Shown: positions 33,579-42,230 of the stretch, in pieces | Layout: each line of letters begins with the position of its first letter | How positions within the stretch are numbered: position 1 is the stretch's first letter | Source: Anaerolineaceae bacterium UBA5211 | GTDB taxonomy: Bacteria > Chloroflexota > Anaerolineae > Anaerolineales > Anaerolineaceae | DNA length: 64,000 nucleotides | NCBI GenBank assembly: GCA_002412595.1 | Contig: DHVJ01000030.1 | Coordinates: 1-64,000, forward strand | Reading direction: 5' to 3' | Notes under the pieces: generated by a model | Database searches by the model: none | What the model saw: only the letters and a program-made list of their open reading frames with translations | Told to the model about the DNA's origin: nothing | Program-made: the position numbers and the translations under genes

Positions 33579-34111
33579 CGTTCTAAACGTGAAACCAGCT
33601 TGATTTCCGGCTGTCGCATTGTTTGCAGGGCAACCGCTTGCCAATCCGGGTTCTTTTCAAGCTCCGGCAGCATTCCGCTATCGATCAACAACAAATCCGC
33701 TCCACGGCAACCCGCTGCCAGCGCGCTGGGATGGCCTTCAAACACCCACACCGAATGACCCAATGACGCGAAACCCAGGAGGTAATCGACAAACGGGATT
33801 GCCTTGCGCATATCTTTTTTCAAAGCTTCCAACTCTGTGTACGCAATGGCACAAATTTGCAGGACTGGTTTGCGAGGTACGAATTTTTCCAATAAGGCAA
33901 TTTGCGACGGCTGCAAAGATGAAGCCAGAGGACATTCTTTTTTTATTAATAGTCTTCCAGGCGTGACAATGATGATTTGCCGGTGATAGACCCCTTCTGC
34001 GTCCTGAGAAATATCCGCAGCAGCGGAGCGCGCCCGGTTAAATGTATCTGCTATATCCTCATGCACGAACACTTCAGGCATGTGAGGGTGGAAAATATCA
34101 TTACTATCCAT
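33575..34111 (-). CDS. Unknown protein
   Basis: A 178-residue soluble protein that I do not recognise. It has no signal peptide and no membrane segment. The middle has strands and helices (IVTPGRLLIKKECP; ICAIAYTELEALKKDM) and a Gly/Ala stretch LLGFASLGHSVWVFEGHPSALAAGCRGADLLLIDSGML, which looks like an alpha/beta Rossmann-type fold. Its stop overlaps the OsmC-like gene by 4 bp in convergent orientation. It lies downstream of the FGGY kinase on the opposite side, 42 bp away, transcribed in the same leftward direction, so it may be the last gene of the catabolic operon. Confidence 0.6.
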   Translation of the reverse strand: MDSNDIFHPHMPEVFVHEDIADTFNRARSAAADISQDAEGVYHRQIIIVTPGRLLIKKECPLASSLQPSQIALLEKFVPRKPVLQICAIAYTELEALKKDMRKAIPFVDYLLGFASLGHSVWVFEGHPSALAAGCRGADLLLIDSGMLPELEKNPDWQAVALQTMRQPEIKLVSRLER

Positions 34112-34153
34112 AATTTCTCAATTATAAATAATAAGTAGAATTTTTGGGAATAT

Positions 34154-35725
34154 TTATGAATTCAAATGCCGGTAAAGGCCATTCATGTTTTTATAGATGT
34201 TCTGAAATATCGCAAAGTGGTCATCGTACACGCCCCGATTGGCCTTGTCAGGAGTGTAAATTCGTTTGAATTTAACCAGATTCTCCACTCCAGGAAAATC
34301 TATCTCACCCATCCCAACCGAACCGATCCAGGCCGCACCGCACGCATTGGCACAAACAGGGTTTTGTACCTGCCGGATATCAAAATTCAATATGTCCGCA
34401 AAAATTTGGCACCATACATCCGATTGAGCACCACCTCCAACGATATTCATGCACTCCACTTTGCGCTTCATGAATTTTTGAACCGGGTTCAGCAGCCAAC
34501 GGGTGTTAAATGCAATGCCTTCCAAAAAGGCACGGATGACATCTTCCCGATTGTTATTAAGTGAGAGGTTATACAAACCCGCTCGTAAGGTGCGGTCTTC
34601 CACCGGCGCGCGTTCACCCCAGATCCAGGGTGTGTAAATAACCCCATTGCTGCCCGCTGGCGGCCGTTCTGCAATTTGATCTAATACCTTAAAAATATCC
34701 GGAACAGCCGCTTCCTGCAGCAATTCATCCTTATGATACAAAATATTATCCCGCAGGAAAGTCAGGTTACCGCCAGCGGTAGCCTGGAGCGCTGTCAACA
34801 AATAGCGATCCGGCAAGGCACACGGCACGGATGCAAGCGAAGATAAAATATCCGTCTTTTTATAAGGCACATGCGCCGCCATCCAGGAAGAAGTGCCAAT
34901 GTATAGGTGCAGCGCGTAATCTGCCACAGCACCCGCGCCCACTGCAGCAGCCGTGTTATCGATGGAACCGGCAACAACCTGCACATCTCTTGAAAGGCCC
35001 AATTCATCCGCAACTTCATTTCGCAGCGGCCCCAGCACTTCCGCACAGGCAACAATATCCGGCAATTTCTCACGGTCAAGTCCCAGCATGTGTATCAATT
35101 TATCGTCGTAATGGATATTTCCCGGGCTGCGGTTATCCGTGACCCACGAGGTTAAGATGGAATCCACAGTGGCTGTAAAACGCCCTGTTAAACGGAGATT
35201 GATAAAGTCCAAAACATTGAGGAATTTGAAAGTGCATTGGTAAACTTCAGGTTGGGTATCACGGATGAAAAGCATATGGCCAGCCGGATCTTTGCCGGTC
35301 ATGGAAGGCATTCCACCCGTCAGATGCACAAAGTGCATGATGTCAAAGACATTGACATCATGCATGTGCACTGCCCCGTGCAGTTGAGAGCGAAGATTGA
35401 CTGCACCGCGCATGTCCATCCACAACAGACAATTTCCCAACGGTTGGCCATTCCGGTCAACCGCAATGGTGCCTTCTCCTTGGGTAGAGCTGCAAACAGC
35501 AACCACCCGGCGCGCAGCTTCCGGGTTTTTTCGAACAAGATTCCTGGCCACCCGTAAAAATACCTGCCACCACTCCTGGGGAGATTGCTCCACACCCCCA
35601 TCTGGCGTGACGAAAAGAGATATTGGCTCACTTTCCCAACCCAGTACCCGGCCCTGAATATCTACCAGAGCAACTTTCATACTGGAAGTACCCAGGTCAA
35701 TAGCCAATATCGTCTTTTCAGGCAT
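34154..35725 (-). CDS. FGGY-family carbohydrate kinase
   Basis: A 523-residue sugar kinase of the xylulokinase/FGGY type. The phosphate-1 motif is ILAIDLGTSSMKVALVD at the N-terminus. The C-terminal ATP-binding part has MNIVGGGAQSDVWCQIFADIL, typical of FGGY kinases. Length is normal. It is the last recognised enzyme of the leftward operon with aldolase, aminotransferase and MFS carrier, 17 bp after the carrier gene. It likely phosphorylates an imported polyol or ketose so that the class II aldolase can cleave it; the sugar is not identifiable by eye. Confidence 0.88.
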   Translation of the reverse strand: MPEKTILAIDLGTSSMKVALVDIQGRVLGWESEPISLFVTPDGGVEQSPQEWWQVFLRVARNLVRKNPEAARRVVAVCSSTQGEGTIAVDRNGQPLGNCLLWMDMRGAVNLRSQLHGAVHMHDVNVFDIMHFVHLTGGMPSMTGKDPAGHMLFIRDTQPEVYQCTFKFLNVLDFINLRLTGRFTATVDSILTSWVTDNRSPGNIHYDDKLIHMLGLDREKLPDIVACAEVLGPLRNEVADELGLSRDVQVVAGSIDNTAAAVGAGAVADYALHLYIGTSSWMAAHVPYKKTDILSSLASVPCALPDRYLLTALQATAGGNLTFLRDNILYHKDELLQEAAVPDIFKVLDQIAERPPAGSNGVIYTPWIWGERAPVEDRTLRAGLYNLSLNNNREDVIRAFLEGIAFNTRWLLNPVQKFMKRKVECMNIVGGGAQSDVWCQIFADILNFDIRQVQNPVCANACGAAWIGSVGMGEIDFPGVENLVKFKRIYTPDKANRGVYDDHFAIFQNIYKNMNGLYRHLNS

Positions 35726-35741
35726 ATACCATCCTCACACC

Positions 35742-36950
35742 TTAACTAGGTTTCACAGGATCCTTCATTTTCGTAACCAGATAAGCGCAAACAACCAACA
35801 ATGCCGCTGCTAACAGCAGCGATGGGGCAAAAGATCCATCGCTGGTCTTCATAGCTTCCATGATATAGACAAAAACTACTGAAGCCTGACCAAAAAGCTG
35901 GATCAATCCATTGGAAGTCCCTTCGGGGGTGGGTTGGGTCACTTCGGAGGCGTACTGCATACCGATGGGGTTCACGCTGACCAGGAAAAAGCCCATTTCA
36001 AAAGCCGAGGCAAATAGCAACCAGCCCGACCTGGCATAGATCACCCCAATCAACCCCGGTATGGCCAATAAAATGCTCATCAGCATGAAAGGTTGGCGTT
36101 TCTGTGATTTGTCTGAAAACATTGGGATGATGACCGCGCCCAATACACCGCCCACCAACATCAAGGCACCCAACGTACCGGCATCGGTAGGCGTGAAACC
36201 GCGCGGATTGATGATGTTTTCTACCCAGGTGGTCACGCCGTTGAAAATACCCAATCCAACGAAAGAGACAAACACGTAATACAGGAAGGGTTTTACTGTC
36301 AGAGCGTGCTTCAACCCGTCCAACATCAGCGCACGTACTTCTTCGCCATCTTCACAGGGAGGCGTCGGGGGTGTTTCACGCGCTGTCAATATAAACAAAA
36401 TGGCGGCAACCGCAGAGATGCCGCCATAAAGCAATTGAACCTGGGGAATGGGCATGCCGCCTTCCACCAGGATGGGCGTCAGCACCATGCTCAGTCCCGT
36501 GCCGACCAAATTTGCCAGGGTAACCAGACCGACAGCCGTTGCGCGTTCATCTTTTGGAAACCACTTGGCCGGAACGGTCGTCCAGGTATTCAATAAGAAA
36601 GGCTGGGCAGCAGCGATGCCAATGGTACTCCCCAGAACCAAACCATAATTATCGCCTGCTAATCCACGCAGAATTCCAAATACACCCATCATAATGGAAC
36701 CAATGCTGACCGCCAGGCGGAAGCCGTATCGATCAATCAGCCAGGAAACCGGGATGGATAAAGGAATAAAAGCGATCATAAACGACATAGACAAAAACCC
36801 GATTTTTAAATCAGTTACGCCATAAAAATCAGCCGCCAAGCTGGTGATGGGCGCGTAGGTGATCCACAGCATTTGCATGGTCAGATTGACCAGCATATAG
36901 GTGGCCAACACAACCCAACGGTACCCGTAAACCTTGTAGTTATTTTTCAT
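35742..36950 (-). CDS. MFS transporter
   Basis: A 402-residue major-facilitator protein with about 12 hydrophobic segments. The loop after helix 2-3 carries SWLIDRYGFRLAVSIG, the usual motif A variant, and PAKWFPKDERATAVGL lies between later helices. The general pattern resembles FLVCR/NNP-type and hexuronate-type carriers. It sits between the aminotransferase and the kinase genes in the catabolic operon and is the obvious candidate for substrate uptake. ATG after GGAGGAGTTCC. Confidence 0.85.
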   Translation of the reverse strand: MKNNYKVYGYRWVVLATYMLVNLTMQMLWITYAPITSLAADFYGVTDLKIGFLSMSFMIAFIPLSIPVSWLIDRYGFRLAVSIGSIMMGVFGILRGLAGDNYGLVLGSTIGIAAAQPFLLNTWTTVPAKWFPKDERATAVGLVTLANLVGTGLSMVLTPILVEGGMPIPQVQLLYGGISAVAAILFILTARETPPTPPCEDGEEVRALMLDGLKHALTVKPFLYYVFVSFVGLGIFNGVTTWVENIINPRGFTPTDAGTLGALMLVGGVLGAVIIPMFSDKSQKRQPFMLMSILLAIPGLIGVIYARSGWLLFASAFEMGFFLVSVNPIGMQYASEVTQPTPEGTSNGLIQLFGQASVVFVYIMEAMKTSDGSFAPSLLLAAALLVVCAYLVTKMKDPVKPS

Positions 36951-36991
36951 CTGGAACTCCTCCTCAGATTGGATAAAAGATATTCCTATTT

Positions 36992-38449
36992 TTATCCAAC
37001 TCCCTCAAAAGACGCAAGTACCACTTCAAACCGTTCCAAAGCCTCATCAATGACCGCATCCGTATCTGCCATGGATGTGTACATTCGCGAGCCGGCCAGG
37101 GTGATCAACCCCTGGGCCATATAGGCTGCACCCATTTGCTCCATCATATGCTTGCGCGGTTTCAATTCTTTCATTAACTTTAAAGGATTGCGCAAATCCA
37201 GCAGCATCACTGCCGAAGTTTCCAGGTGCACGATGGATCCCTGGTTGAAGGCTACAAAAGGCAGCTGATATTTTTCAATGATGGCCTGCAAACCGGCAGT
37301 CAATCGGTCGCCTGCCCGGCCCGCGATGACCGGCGCGTTGGTGCGTGCCATTTCCTGCAAGGCAAAATAGCCGGCCGCACAGGAAAGCGGGTTGGCCGAA
37401 AGCGTGCCGCCAATGTAGGCGCGTTCGCCTGTGCCGCCGATGCCGGCCGCGAAGGTGCTGACCACGTCCGCGCGTCCGCCCACACCACCCGCCATGGGGT
37501 AACCGCCGGTGATGCACTTGCCAAAGACCGTCAAATCCGGTTTGATGCCAAAATAGCCCTGGGCGCCGCCCATCCCGACACGGAAGCCCGTGACGACTTC
37601 GTCGAAGATCAACAGCGCACCAAACTCGTCGCATAATTTGCGTACCTGCTGGTTGAAATCGAAAGGCACTGGACGCGTGCCGGATTCCGGCCCCAGCGGT
37701 TCCAGGATGATCGCAGCGGTCCCGCCGCGCAGGCGGTTGAAGATCAGGTGCCGGCGAAGAGCTGCGATGGAATTAGGAAAGAATTCCTGTGTGGAAGCTG
37801 ATGCGCCGCGAGGAATGCCTTTGGCCTCGAAACGGCCGGTGCCCGGCACATGCAGGCCGTACAGCATCGGGTCGCTCCAGCCGTGATAAGCACCACCAAC
37901 TTTGATGACGTATCTCTTTCCGGTGAAAACGCGCGCCGCACGGACAGCCGCCATCACGCCCTCGGTGCCTGAACCCAGCATGCGGAACATTTCAATGGAA
38001 GGCATGAAACTGGTAACTAATTTAGCCAATTTGAGTTCATATTCATTGAACAAGCCCGTGACCGGCCCGCAGGTTTTCAGCAGGTCGAAAATCTTGTCCC
38101 GCACTGGCGCATAATTTGAACCCAATATGGTCGGACCGCCTGCTTGCAAAAAGTCGATGTAGCGGTTGCCGTCCACATCCCACAGGTATGCGCCTTCCGC
38201 TTTTTCGATGGCAATAGGAAAAGGATAGTTGAACGCCAGGTTGTGCTGTACGCCGCCCGGGATATATTGCTTGGCCTCAGTGGTCAGAGCCTTGGAGCGG
38301 CTGCAGGAGGTTTCAAAGTAGTCCAGGTAAGTCTTTAGTTTTTCCGGTTGAATTTCCAATAAAGGCTGCCGGATCAGGTTGTGCAAACGTCGATAGACTT
38401 CATCTACATCCGGATATTGGCTGATTGCGTATTTTTGGTCGTCATTCAT
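36992..38449 (-). CDS. Class III PLP aminotransferase / GSA-aminomutase-like enzyme
   Basis: A 485-residue PLP enzyme of the class III (omega) aminotransferase family, close in style to glutamate-1-semialdehyde 2,1-aminomutase (IPGGVQHNLAFNYPFPI opening, GSGTEGVMAAVRAAR, AYHGWSD). Asp-binding LLIFDEVVTGFR is followed by the PLP lysine in FGKCITGGYPMAGG (about Lys311). An extra N-terminal extension of about 50 residues is present. It is unlikely to be the heme-pathway HemL because it sits in a catabolic operon with a kinase and aldolase and no porphyrin genes. It probably transaminates or racemises an amino compound. Confidence 0.85.
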   Translation of the reverse strand: MNDDQKYAISQYPDVDEVYRRLHNLIRQPLLEIQPEKLKTYLDYFETSCSRSKALTTEAKQYIPGGVQHNLAFNYPFPIAIEKAEGAYLWDVDGNRYIDFLQAGGPTILGSNYAPVRDKIFDLLKTCGPVTGLFNEYELKLAKLVTSFMPSIEMFRMLGSGTEGVMAAVRAARVFTGKRYVIKVGGAYHGWSDPMLYGLHVPGTGRFEAKGIPRGASASTQEFFPNSIAALRRHLIFNRLRGGTAAIILEPLGPESGTRPVPFDFNQQVRKLCDEFGALLIFDEVVTGFRVGMGGAQGYFGIKPDLTVFGKCITGGYPMAGGVGGRADVVSTFAAGIGGTGERAYIGGTLSANPLSCAAGYFALQEMARTNAPVIAGRAGDRLTAGLQAIIEKYQLPFVAFNQGSIVHLETSAVMLLDLRNPLKLMKELKPRKHMMEQMGAAYMAQGLITLAGSRMYTSMADTDAVIDEALERFEVVLASFEGVG

Positions 38450-38469
38450 TAACGTAACTCCTTGACAGG

Positions 38470-39156
38470 TTATTCACCCGCTGTATTGATTTCACCTTGT
38501 TGGGCTTTCTTCTGATCTTTACGCAGCTTGGCAAAAGCAATTTCACGCACCGCCAGCGGGATCTTATTGACCTTCTCCGCCGAGCAGAGCGCAATCAGGT
38601 AAGCCAATGAACATTTTTCCAATATCTCCACGTTGTGAATGGCACGCTCCATATCATGCCCAAACACCAAAGCGCCGTGGTTCTGCATCAGGTAAGCATT
38701 GTTATTGCCGCGCACATGCTTCGCCACAGTGCCGCTCAACATACCGGTGCCCGAAGGTGCGTAAGAGATGATCTCCACGCTGCGGCCTAAAAAGCGCACC
38801 TGTTCGTCAAACAGCGCCGGGATAGGCGCCTTGATCAAGGTCAGGGCACTGGCATAAACCTGGTGGGTATGCACGATGGCGTGCACATCCGGCCGGGCTT
38901 TATAGATTTCACAGTGCATACCGGCTTCCACCGACGGCTTCAGCTCTCCCTCTAATTGATTCAAGGACATATCCAGCAGGCATACGTCTTCAGCTTTCAT
39001 TTTCATGTAATCAAAATTGGATGGGGTGATGACAAATACGTCGCTGTCAGCTGGGTGGATGGAAATATTGCCCCCAGTGGCCATCAGGAACCCTTTACGG
39101 GTTAATTCTTGTGCAGATGAAACCAGTTGTTCTTTAAGTACTTTGTATTCAGGCAT
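38470..39156 (-). CDS. Class II aldolase/adducin-family aldolase
   Basis: A 228-residue zinc aldolase of the fuculose-phosphate/ribulose-phosphate-epimerase family. Motifs are TGGNISI, the metal-binding HAIVHTHQVYA and the third metal His in LMQNHGALVFG. It would cleave a sugar phosphate to DHAP or glycolaldehyde plus an aldehyde. It is the first gene of the operon, directly downstream of the consensus promoter and operator shared with the TetR regulator. A basic C-terminal tail (AKLRKDQKKAQQG) follows the enzyme domain. Confidence 0.87.
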   Translation of the reverse strand: MPEYKVLKEQLVSSAQELTRKGFLMATGGNISIHPADSDVFVITPSNFDYMKMKAEDVCLLDMSLNQLEGELKPSVEAGMHCEIYKARPDVHAIVHTHQVYASALTLIKAPIPALFDEQVRFLGRSVEIISYAPSGTGMLSGTVAKHVRGNNNAYLMQNHGALVFGHDMERAIHNVEILEKCSLAYLIALCSAEKVNKIPLAVREIAFAKLRKDQKKAQQGEINTAGE

Positions 39157-39188
39157 ACACCGCCTCGCTCTATCTTTACATTGTCTAG

Positions 39189-39233
39189 ATTATACAAAAC
39201 TATCTTGACGCTGTCAAGTTTTCTCGTTAATAT
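39189..39233. promoter_or_regulatory. Divergent promoters sharing one operator
   Basis: Leftward promoter: TTGACA (minus, 39212-39217), 17 bp, TATAAT (minus, 39189-39194), a full consensus. Rightward promoter: TTGACG (39205-39210), 17 bp, TAATAT (39228-39233), only 6 nt before the TetR ATG. The two -35 boxes overlap in the dyad CTTGAC-GCT-GTCAAG (39204-39218). One dimer bound there would block both promoters. Confidence 0.82.
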
Positions 39234-39239
39234 TACGGT

Positions 39240-39848
39240 ATGACAACCGACACCTATCACCATGGTGATTTAAAAAACGCGCTGATCCAGGCCGGAGTGG
39301 ATATCCTGGCCAGGGACGGCATCGGCGCGCTCAGTCTGCGCAGCGTGGCACGCAAAGCCGGCGTCAGCCACTCAGCGCCTTACGCGCACTTTCCGGATAA
39401 ACAAGCGCTGATCGCGGCCATTTCCACGGAAGGCTTTCACCGGCTCTACACGCAATTGGAGGCTGCCGCGCAGCCGCTCGCTTCTAATCCACAGAAACAG
39501 ATTGTCGCTTGCGCGCGCGCATATTTAAATTTTGCCGTGCAAGAGCGCGATATCTTCAACATCATGTTTTCGGGTGTTTTGGAACAGGAAAAAGCCTATC
39601 CCGATTTTGTTGAGATCTCCAAGGCCACCTCAACCTTGTTAGCAGATATTGTCAGCGAGTGTCAGAAAGCGGGAATCTTCCCCAACGGTCAAACCGATTT
39701 ATTTGCGGTAGCTATTTGGGGACAATTGCACGGCATCGTCTCGCTGGCGCTGGAAAAACAGATATCCCATACCGTTCTGGATCAGTATCAATTGGATGAT
39801 ATTCTGCTGTTTGCCTTGAATCAATTTGCCCTGGTTGAATTAACCTGA
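39240..39848 (+). CDS. TetR-family regulator
   Basis: A 202-residue TetR-type repressor. The N-terminal helix-turn-helix has GALSLRSVARKAGVSHSAPYAHFPDKQALIAAI (about 28-60) and the C-terminal ligand/dimer domain resembles the WHG/TetR_C type (AVAIWGQLHGIVSLALE). Its ATG lies 6 nt after the -10 box, so the mRNA is probably leaderless. It is divergent from the aldolase operon and both promoters share an operator, so it likely controls both itself and the operon. The effector is probably a substrate of the pathway. Confidence 0.88.
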   Translation: MTTDTYHHGDLKNALIQAGVDILARDGIGALSLRSVARKAGVSHSAPYAHFPDKQALIAAISTEGFHRLYTQLEAAAQPLASNPQKQIVACARAYLNFAVQERDIFNIMFSGVLEQEKAYPDFVEISKATSTLLADIVSECQKAGIFPNGQTDLFAVAIWGQLHGIVSLALEKQISHTVLDQYQLDDILLFALNQFALVELT

Positions 39849-39870
39849 AGGTTAAATAAATAGTTAAATA

Positions 39871-39910
39871 AATACAGGAAGGATAATCAAGTCATCCTTC
39901 CTGTATTTTT
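39871..39910. terminator. Bidirectional terminator
   Basis: Stem AATACAGGAAGGAT / ATCCTTCCTGTATT (39871-39907) between the convergent TetR and Lys/Ala-rich genes, with a T-run on the right side. Confidence 0.88.
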
Positions 39911-39929
39911 ATCCAAACTGGTTCGTCGG

Positions 39930-40406
39930 CTACAGACCCAAAACGTCCTTTAAAGCCTTCTTCTGAGCAGCATCCAATCCTTCGATTTCATCGATGGCAG
40001 GGCCGTCATATTTCTTACCGCGGCCATCGGTGAAGTTGCCCCATCCGGCTGCGCGTAGCAGCACCCAGGGGGCGATACCGAGCGTCTCGGCAGCTTTATA
40101 GGCTGCATTAATCATATCCTGATGGGTTTTGGCATGCAGAACTTCCACCTGCTTCTTGACTGTCTGATCTTCTTTATAGGCCTTCAGGCTGTCCTGAGCG
40201 TCTTTAGTCGGTTTTTTTGCGGCGGGTTTGGCCACAGAGGGCTTTACCGTTCCGCTTGCGGCAGGTTTCGTGGTTTTACTGGCAGTGGTTTTGGCAGATG
40301 AGACGGCAGGTTTTTTAGCTGCACTTTCATCTTTTTTATCTTGACCGCCTAATAAGTCCTTGAGTCCGTCCAATACGGTTTTATTACTTTTGTTCGTTCC
40401 AGTCAT
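39930..40406 (-). CDS. Lys/Ala-rich protein, unknown
   Basis: A 158-residue basic protein. Residues about 20-75 are a low-complexity Lys/Ala/Pro/Thr region (AKKPAVSSAKTTASKTTKP and PSVAKPAAKKPTKDAQD) like histone-H1-type tails. The C-terminal half looks folded, with AYKAAETLGIAPWVLLRAAGWGNF and IDEIEGLDAAQKKALKDVLGL; the final segment resembles a helix-hairpin-helix. I do not recognise the family. A nucleoid-associated or DNA-binding role is a guess from charge alone. The start follows GGAGGATTAG. Confidence 0.65.
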   Translation of the reverse strand: MTGTNKSNKTVLDGLKDLLGGQDKKDESAAKKPAVSSAKTTASKTTKPAASGTVKPSVAKPAAKKPTKDAQDSLKAYKEDQTVKKQVEVLHAKTHQDMINAAYKAAETLGIAPWVLLRAAGWGNFTDGRGKKYDGPAIDEIEGLDAAQKKALKDVLGL

Positions 40407-40544
40407 CTAATCCTCCATGGGTATATAAGAAAACTATAGCATATCTATGGATAGTTTTTACATTGAAATTCTTTTTTTTATAAAATTCATAGAATTATTT
40501 TTGTTAAAATAAAATGGTTGATAATTAAATTAAAGTGAGCTGCA

Positions 40545-40964
40545 ATGAAAAGTTACCGCAATGAATTATGGTTCCAAATTCCCAGACGGAGCGGGATCGT
40601 CAACATCACCCCTGAAGTGAATGACTGCCTGCGCGAGAGCGGCATCCACGAAGGCTTGTGCCTGGTGAACGCCATGAACATCACCGCCAGCGTGTTCATC
40701 AATGATGACGAACCCGGCTTGCATCAGGATTACGACGATTGGCTGGAAGGGCTGGCGCCGCACGAACCGCTGGAGCTCTACCGCCACAACCACACCGGTG
40801 AAGACAACGGCGACGCGCACCTGAAACGCACCATCATGGGGCGTGAAGTGGTGGTAGCCGTCACCAACGGCAAGCTGGACTTCGGCACCTGGGAGCAGAT
40901 CTTCTACTACGAATTTGACGGCCGGCGCCGCAAACACGTGCTGGTCAAGATCATCGGAGATTAG
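40545..40964 (+). CDS. yjbQ: YjbQ/UPF0047 family protein
   Basis: A 139-residue protein of the YjbQ family (secondary thiamine-phosphate synthase-type, UPF0047). Landmarks are EGLCLVNAMNITASVFINDDE, the conserved Asp/His pair LYRHNHTGEDNGDAHLKR and ALTNGKLDFGTWEQIFYYEFDG-type C-terminus. The His-rich segment is the usual metal-binding region. The in vivo role of the family is unsettled. It is a single gene with its own terminator. Confidence 0.9.
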   Translation: MKSYRNELWFQIPRRSGIVNITPEVNDCLRESGIHEGLCLVNAMNITASVFINDDEPGLHQDYDDWLEGLAPHEPLELYRHNHTGEDNGDAHLKRTIMGREVVVAVTNGKLDFGTWEQIFYYEFDGRRRKHVLVKIIGD

Positions 40965-40976
40965 GTTCTGAGGATA

Positions 40977-41017
40977 AAAAAGGCATTAGCCTTAATAGAA
41001 CAAGCTAATACCTTTTA
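40977..41017. terminator. Convergent terminator
   Basis: Stem AAAAGGCATTAGC / GCTAATACCTTTT with one mismatch, between yjbQ and the leftward lipoprotein gene; A-tract and T-tract flank it. Confidence 0.75.
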
Positions 41018-41047
41018 TTCAAATAATTGGTTTTTAAACCAGTTACT

Positions 41048-42103
41048 CTATTCTTCACATATTATTAAATTAAACTCTTTCTCATATTTTTCATTATTTA
41101 TTTCCCATTTTAAATCAGGCGCGAAAAAACAAGTCGGGAATTTCACTGTCTCAGGAATATTAACATCATACGAATGATACATTTGATCTACACGAAAACT
41201 CGCTGTTTGAGCTGGGTTCACATAGATTACATCAGCGGTGGCGTTATTTAAGCACCCATACGTATAATCAGGCCCTATTAGACAAGATGTTGCATTAGGA
41301 TTTTTCAACTCCAATTCATATGCTTTTGAAGCATTTTGCACTTCGACATCCATATAAGCATAATAGAAGCCAGTAACAGACTTATCCAATTCAAAAGAGT
41401 TTGAGAAGGTTAACTTTCCAAAATCATCTGAGTAACTATCCCCAGGATTTAAGATCAATGAATTTTTTACCCCCCATTTTTTATAATCACTCCAAGACAT
41501 ATTATTAATGAATGGAGTTGTATATGCTTGAATATTATTATTGTCAAGTTCAAGTGTGAAATCGTATATTTGCTTTTCATTACCCACATAAATTGGCAAT
41601 TCCAGATCATACGTAAAATTACTCACTGCTTCGGCGACCTTCCACTCTTCTTCAACAAAGAGTACTTGAAAACCAGGAGGGATAATTCCATAAATCGGTT
41701 TAAAATCTCCCCCGCCTGAAATTCCACTTGAGCAAACCCGCCTAATATCATCTGAATCCCTTTCTCTAGATTCATGGTATTCGCATGTTTCCCGGTACTC
41801 ATGAGATTTATAGGTAAATCCATCTGATGAAGTCAAGGTAACCGGAAATGACGTGAAATAACGATCAACTTCTGCCCATGTATCTTTGGTGTTGTTTCGT
41901 AAGGCAATTTGTATTTCTATTAATTTATATCCGGGATCATCACTGGGCAATTCCTCATACTTAGTTAAGAATATTGAGAAATCTTCCTTGTTTTGATTTT
42001 CAGAAATCATTTCTAGGGAACCATCATTTTTTGAGCATGATAACAATAAAGATGATATTAACAAAAAAAGAAGTGTAAAATTATTTTTTGTCTTTTTAGC
42101 CAT
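41048..42103 (-). CDS. AT-rich lipoprotein, unknown
   Basis: A 351-residue lipoprotein with a basic start, a hydrophobic core and the lipobox SLLLSC (Cys23 region). The mature part has Ig-like beta features (IALRNNTKDTWAEVDRYFTSFPVTLTSSDGFTYKS, and DVEVQNASKAYELEL), resembling DUF4352-like surface domains, and several Cys that could form disulfides. The family is not recognised with certainty. The gene is much more AT-rich than its neighbours, which suggests recent acquisition. It lies downstream of the hydrogenase genes but with its own spacing and probably its own promoter. Confidence 0.65.
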   Translation of the reverse strand: MAKKTKNNFTLLFLLISSLLLSCSKNDGSLEMISENQNKEDFSIFLTKYEELPSDDPGYKLIEIQIALRNNTKDTWAEVDRYFTSFPVTLTSSDGFTYKSHEYRETCEYHESRERDSDDIRRVCSSGISGGGDFKPIYGIIPPGFQVLFVEEEWKVAEAVSNFTYDLELPIYVGNEKQIYDFTLELDNNNIQAYTTPFINNMSWSDYKKWGVKNSLILNPGDSYSDDFGKLTFSNSFELDKSVTGFYYAYMDVEVQNASKAYELELKNPNATSCLIGPDYTYGCLNNATADVIYVNPAQTASFRVDQMYHSYDVNIPETVKFPTCFFAPDLKWEINNEKYEKEFNLIICEE

Positions 42104-42230
42104 ATTCCCTCCTCATTTTCCTCATCGACCAAAATGAAATATTTAAGATTTCTTATTATACCAATGAGAAATTCATTATAATTTTTTAAATTATGCTATT
42201 CTAACTATTTGCCAAACCAAATCTTTTTTA

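Noticed and set aside
36992..38449. HemL (glutamate-1-semialdehyde aminomutase) of heme synthesis
   Set aside because: The protein is similar in style but lies in a kinase/aldolase operon under a TetR regulator with no porphyrin genes around.
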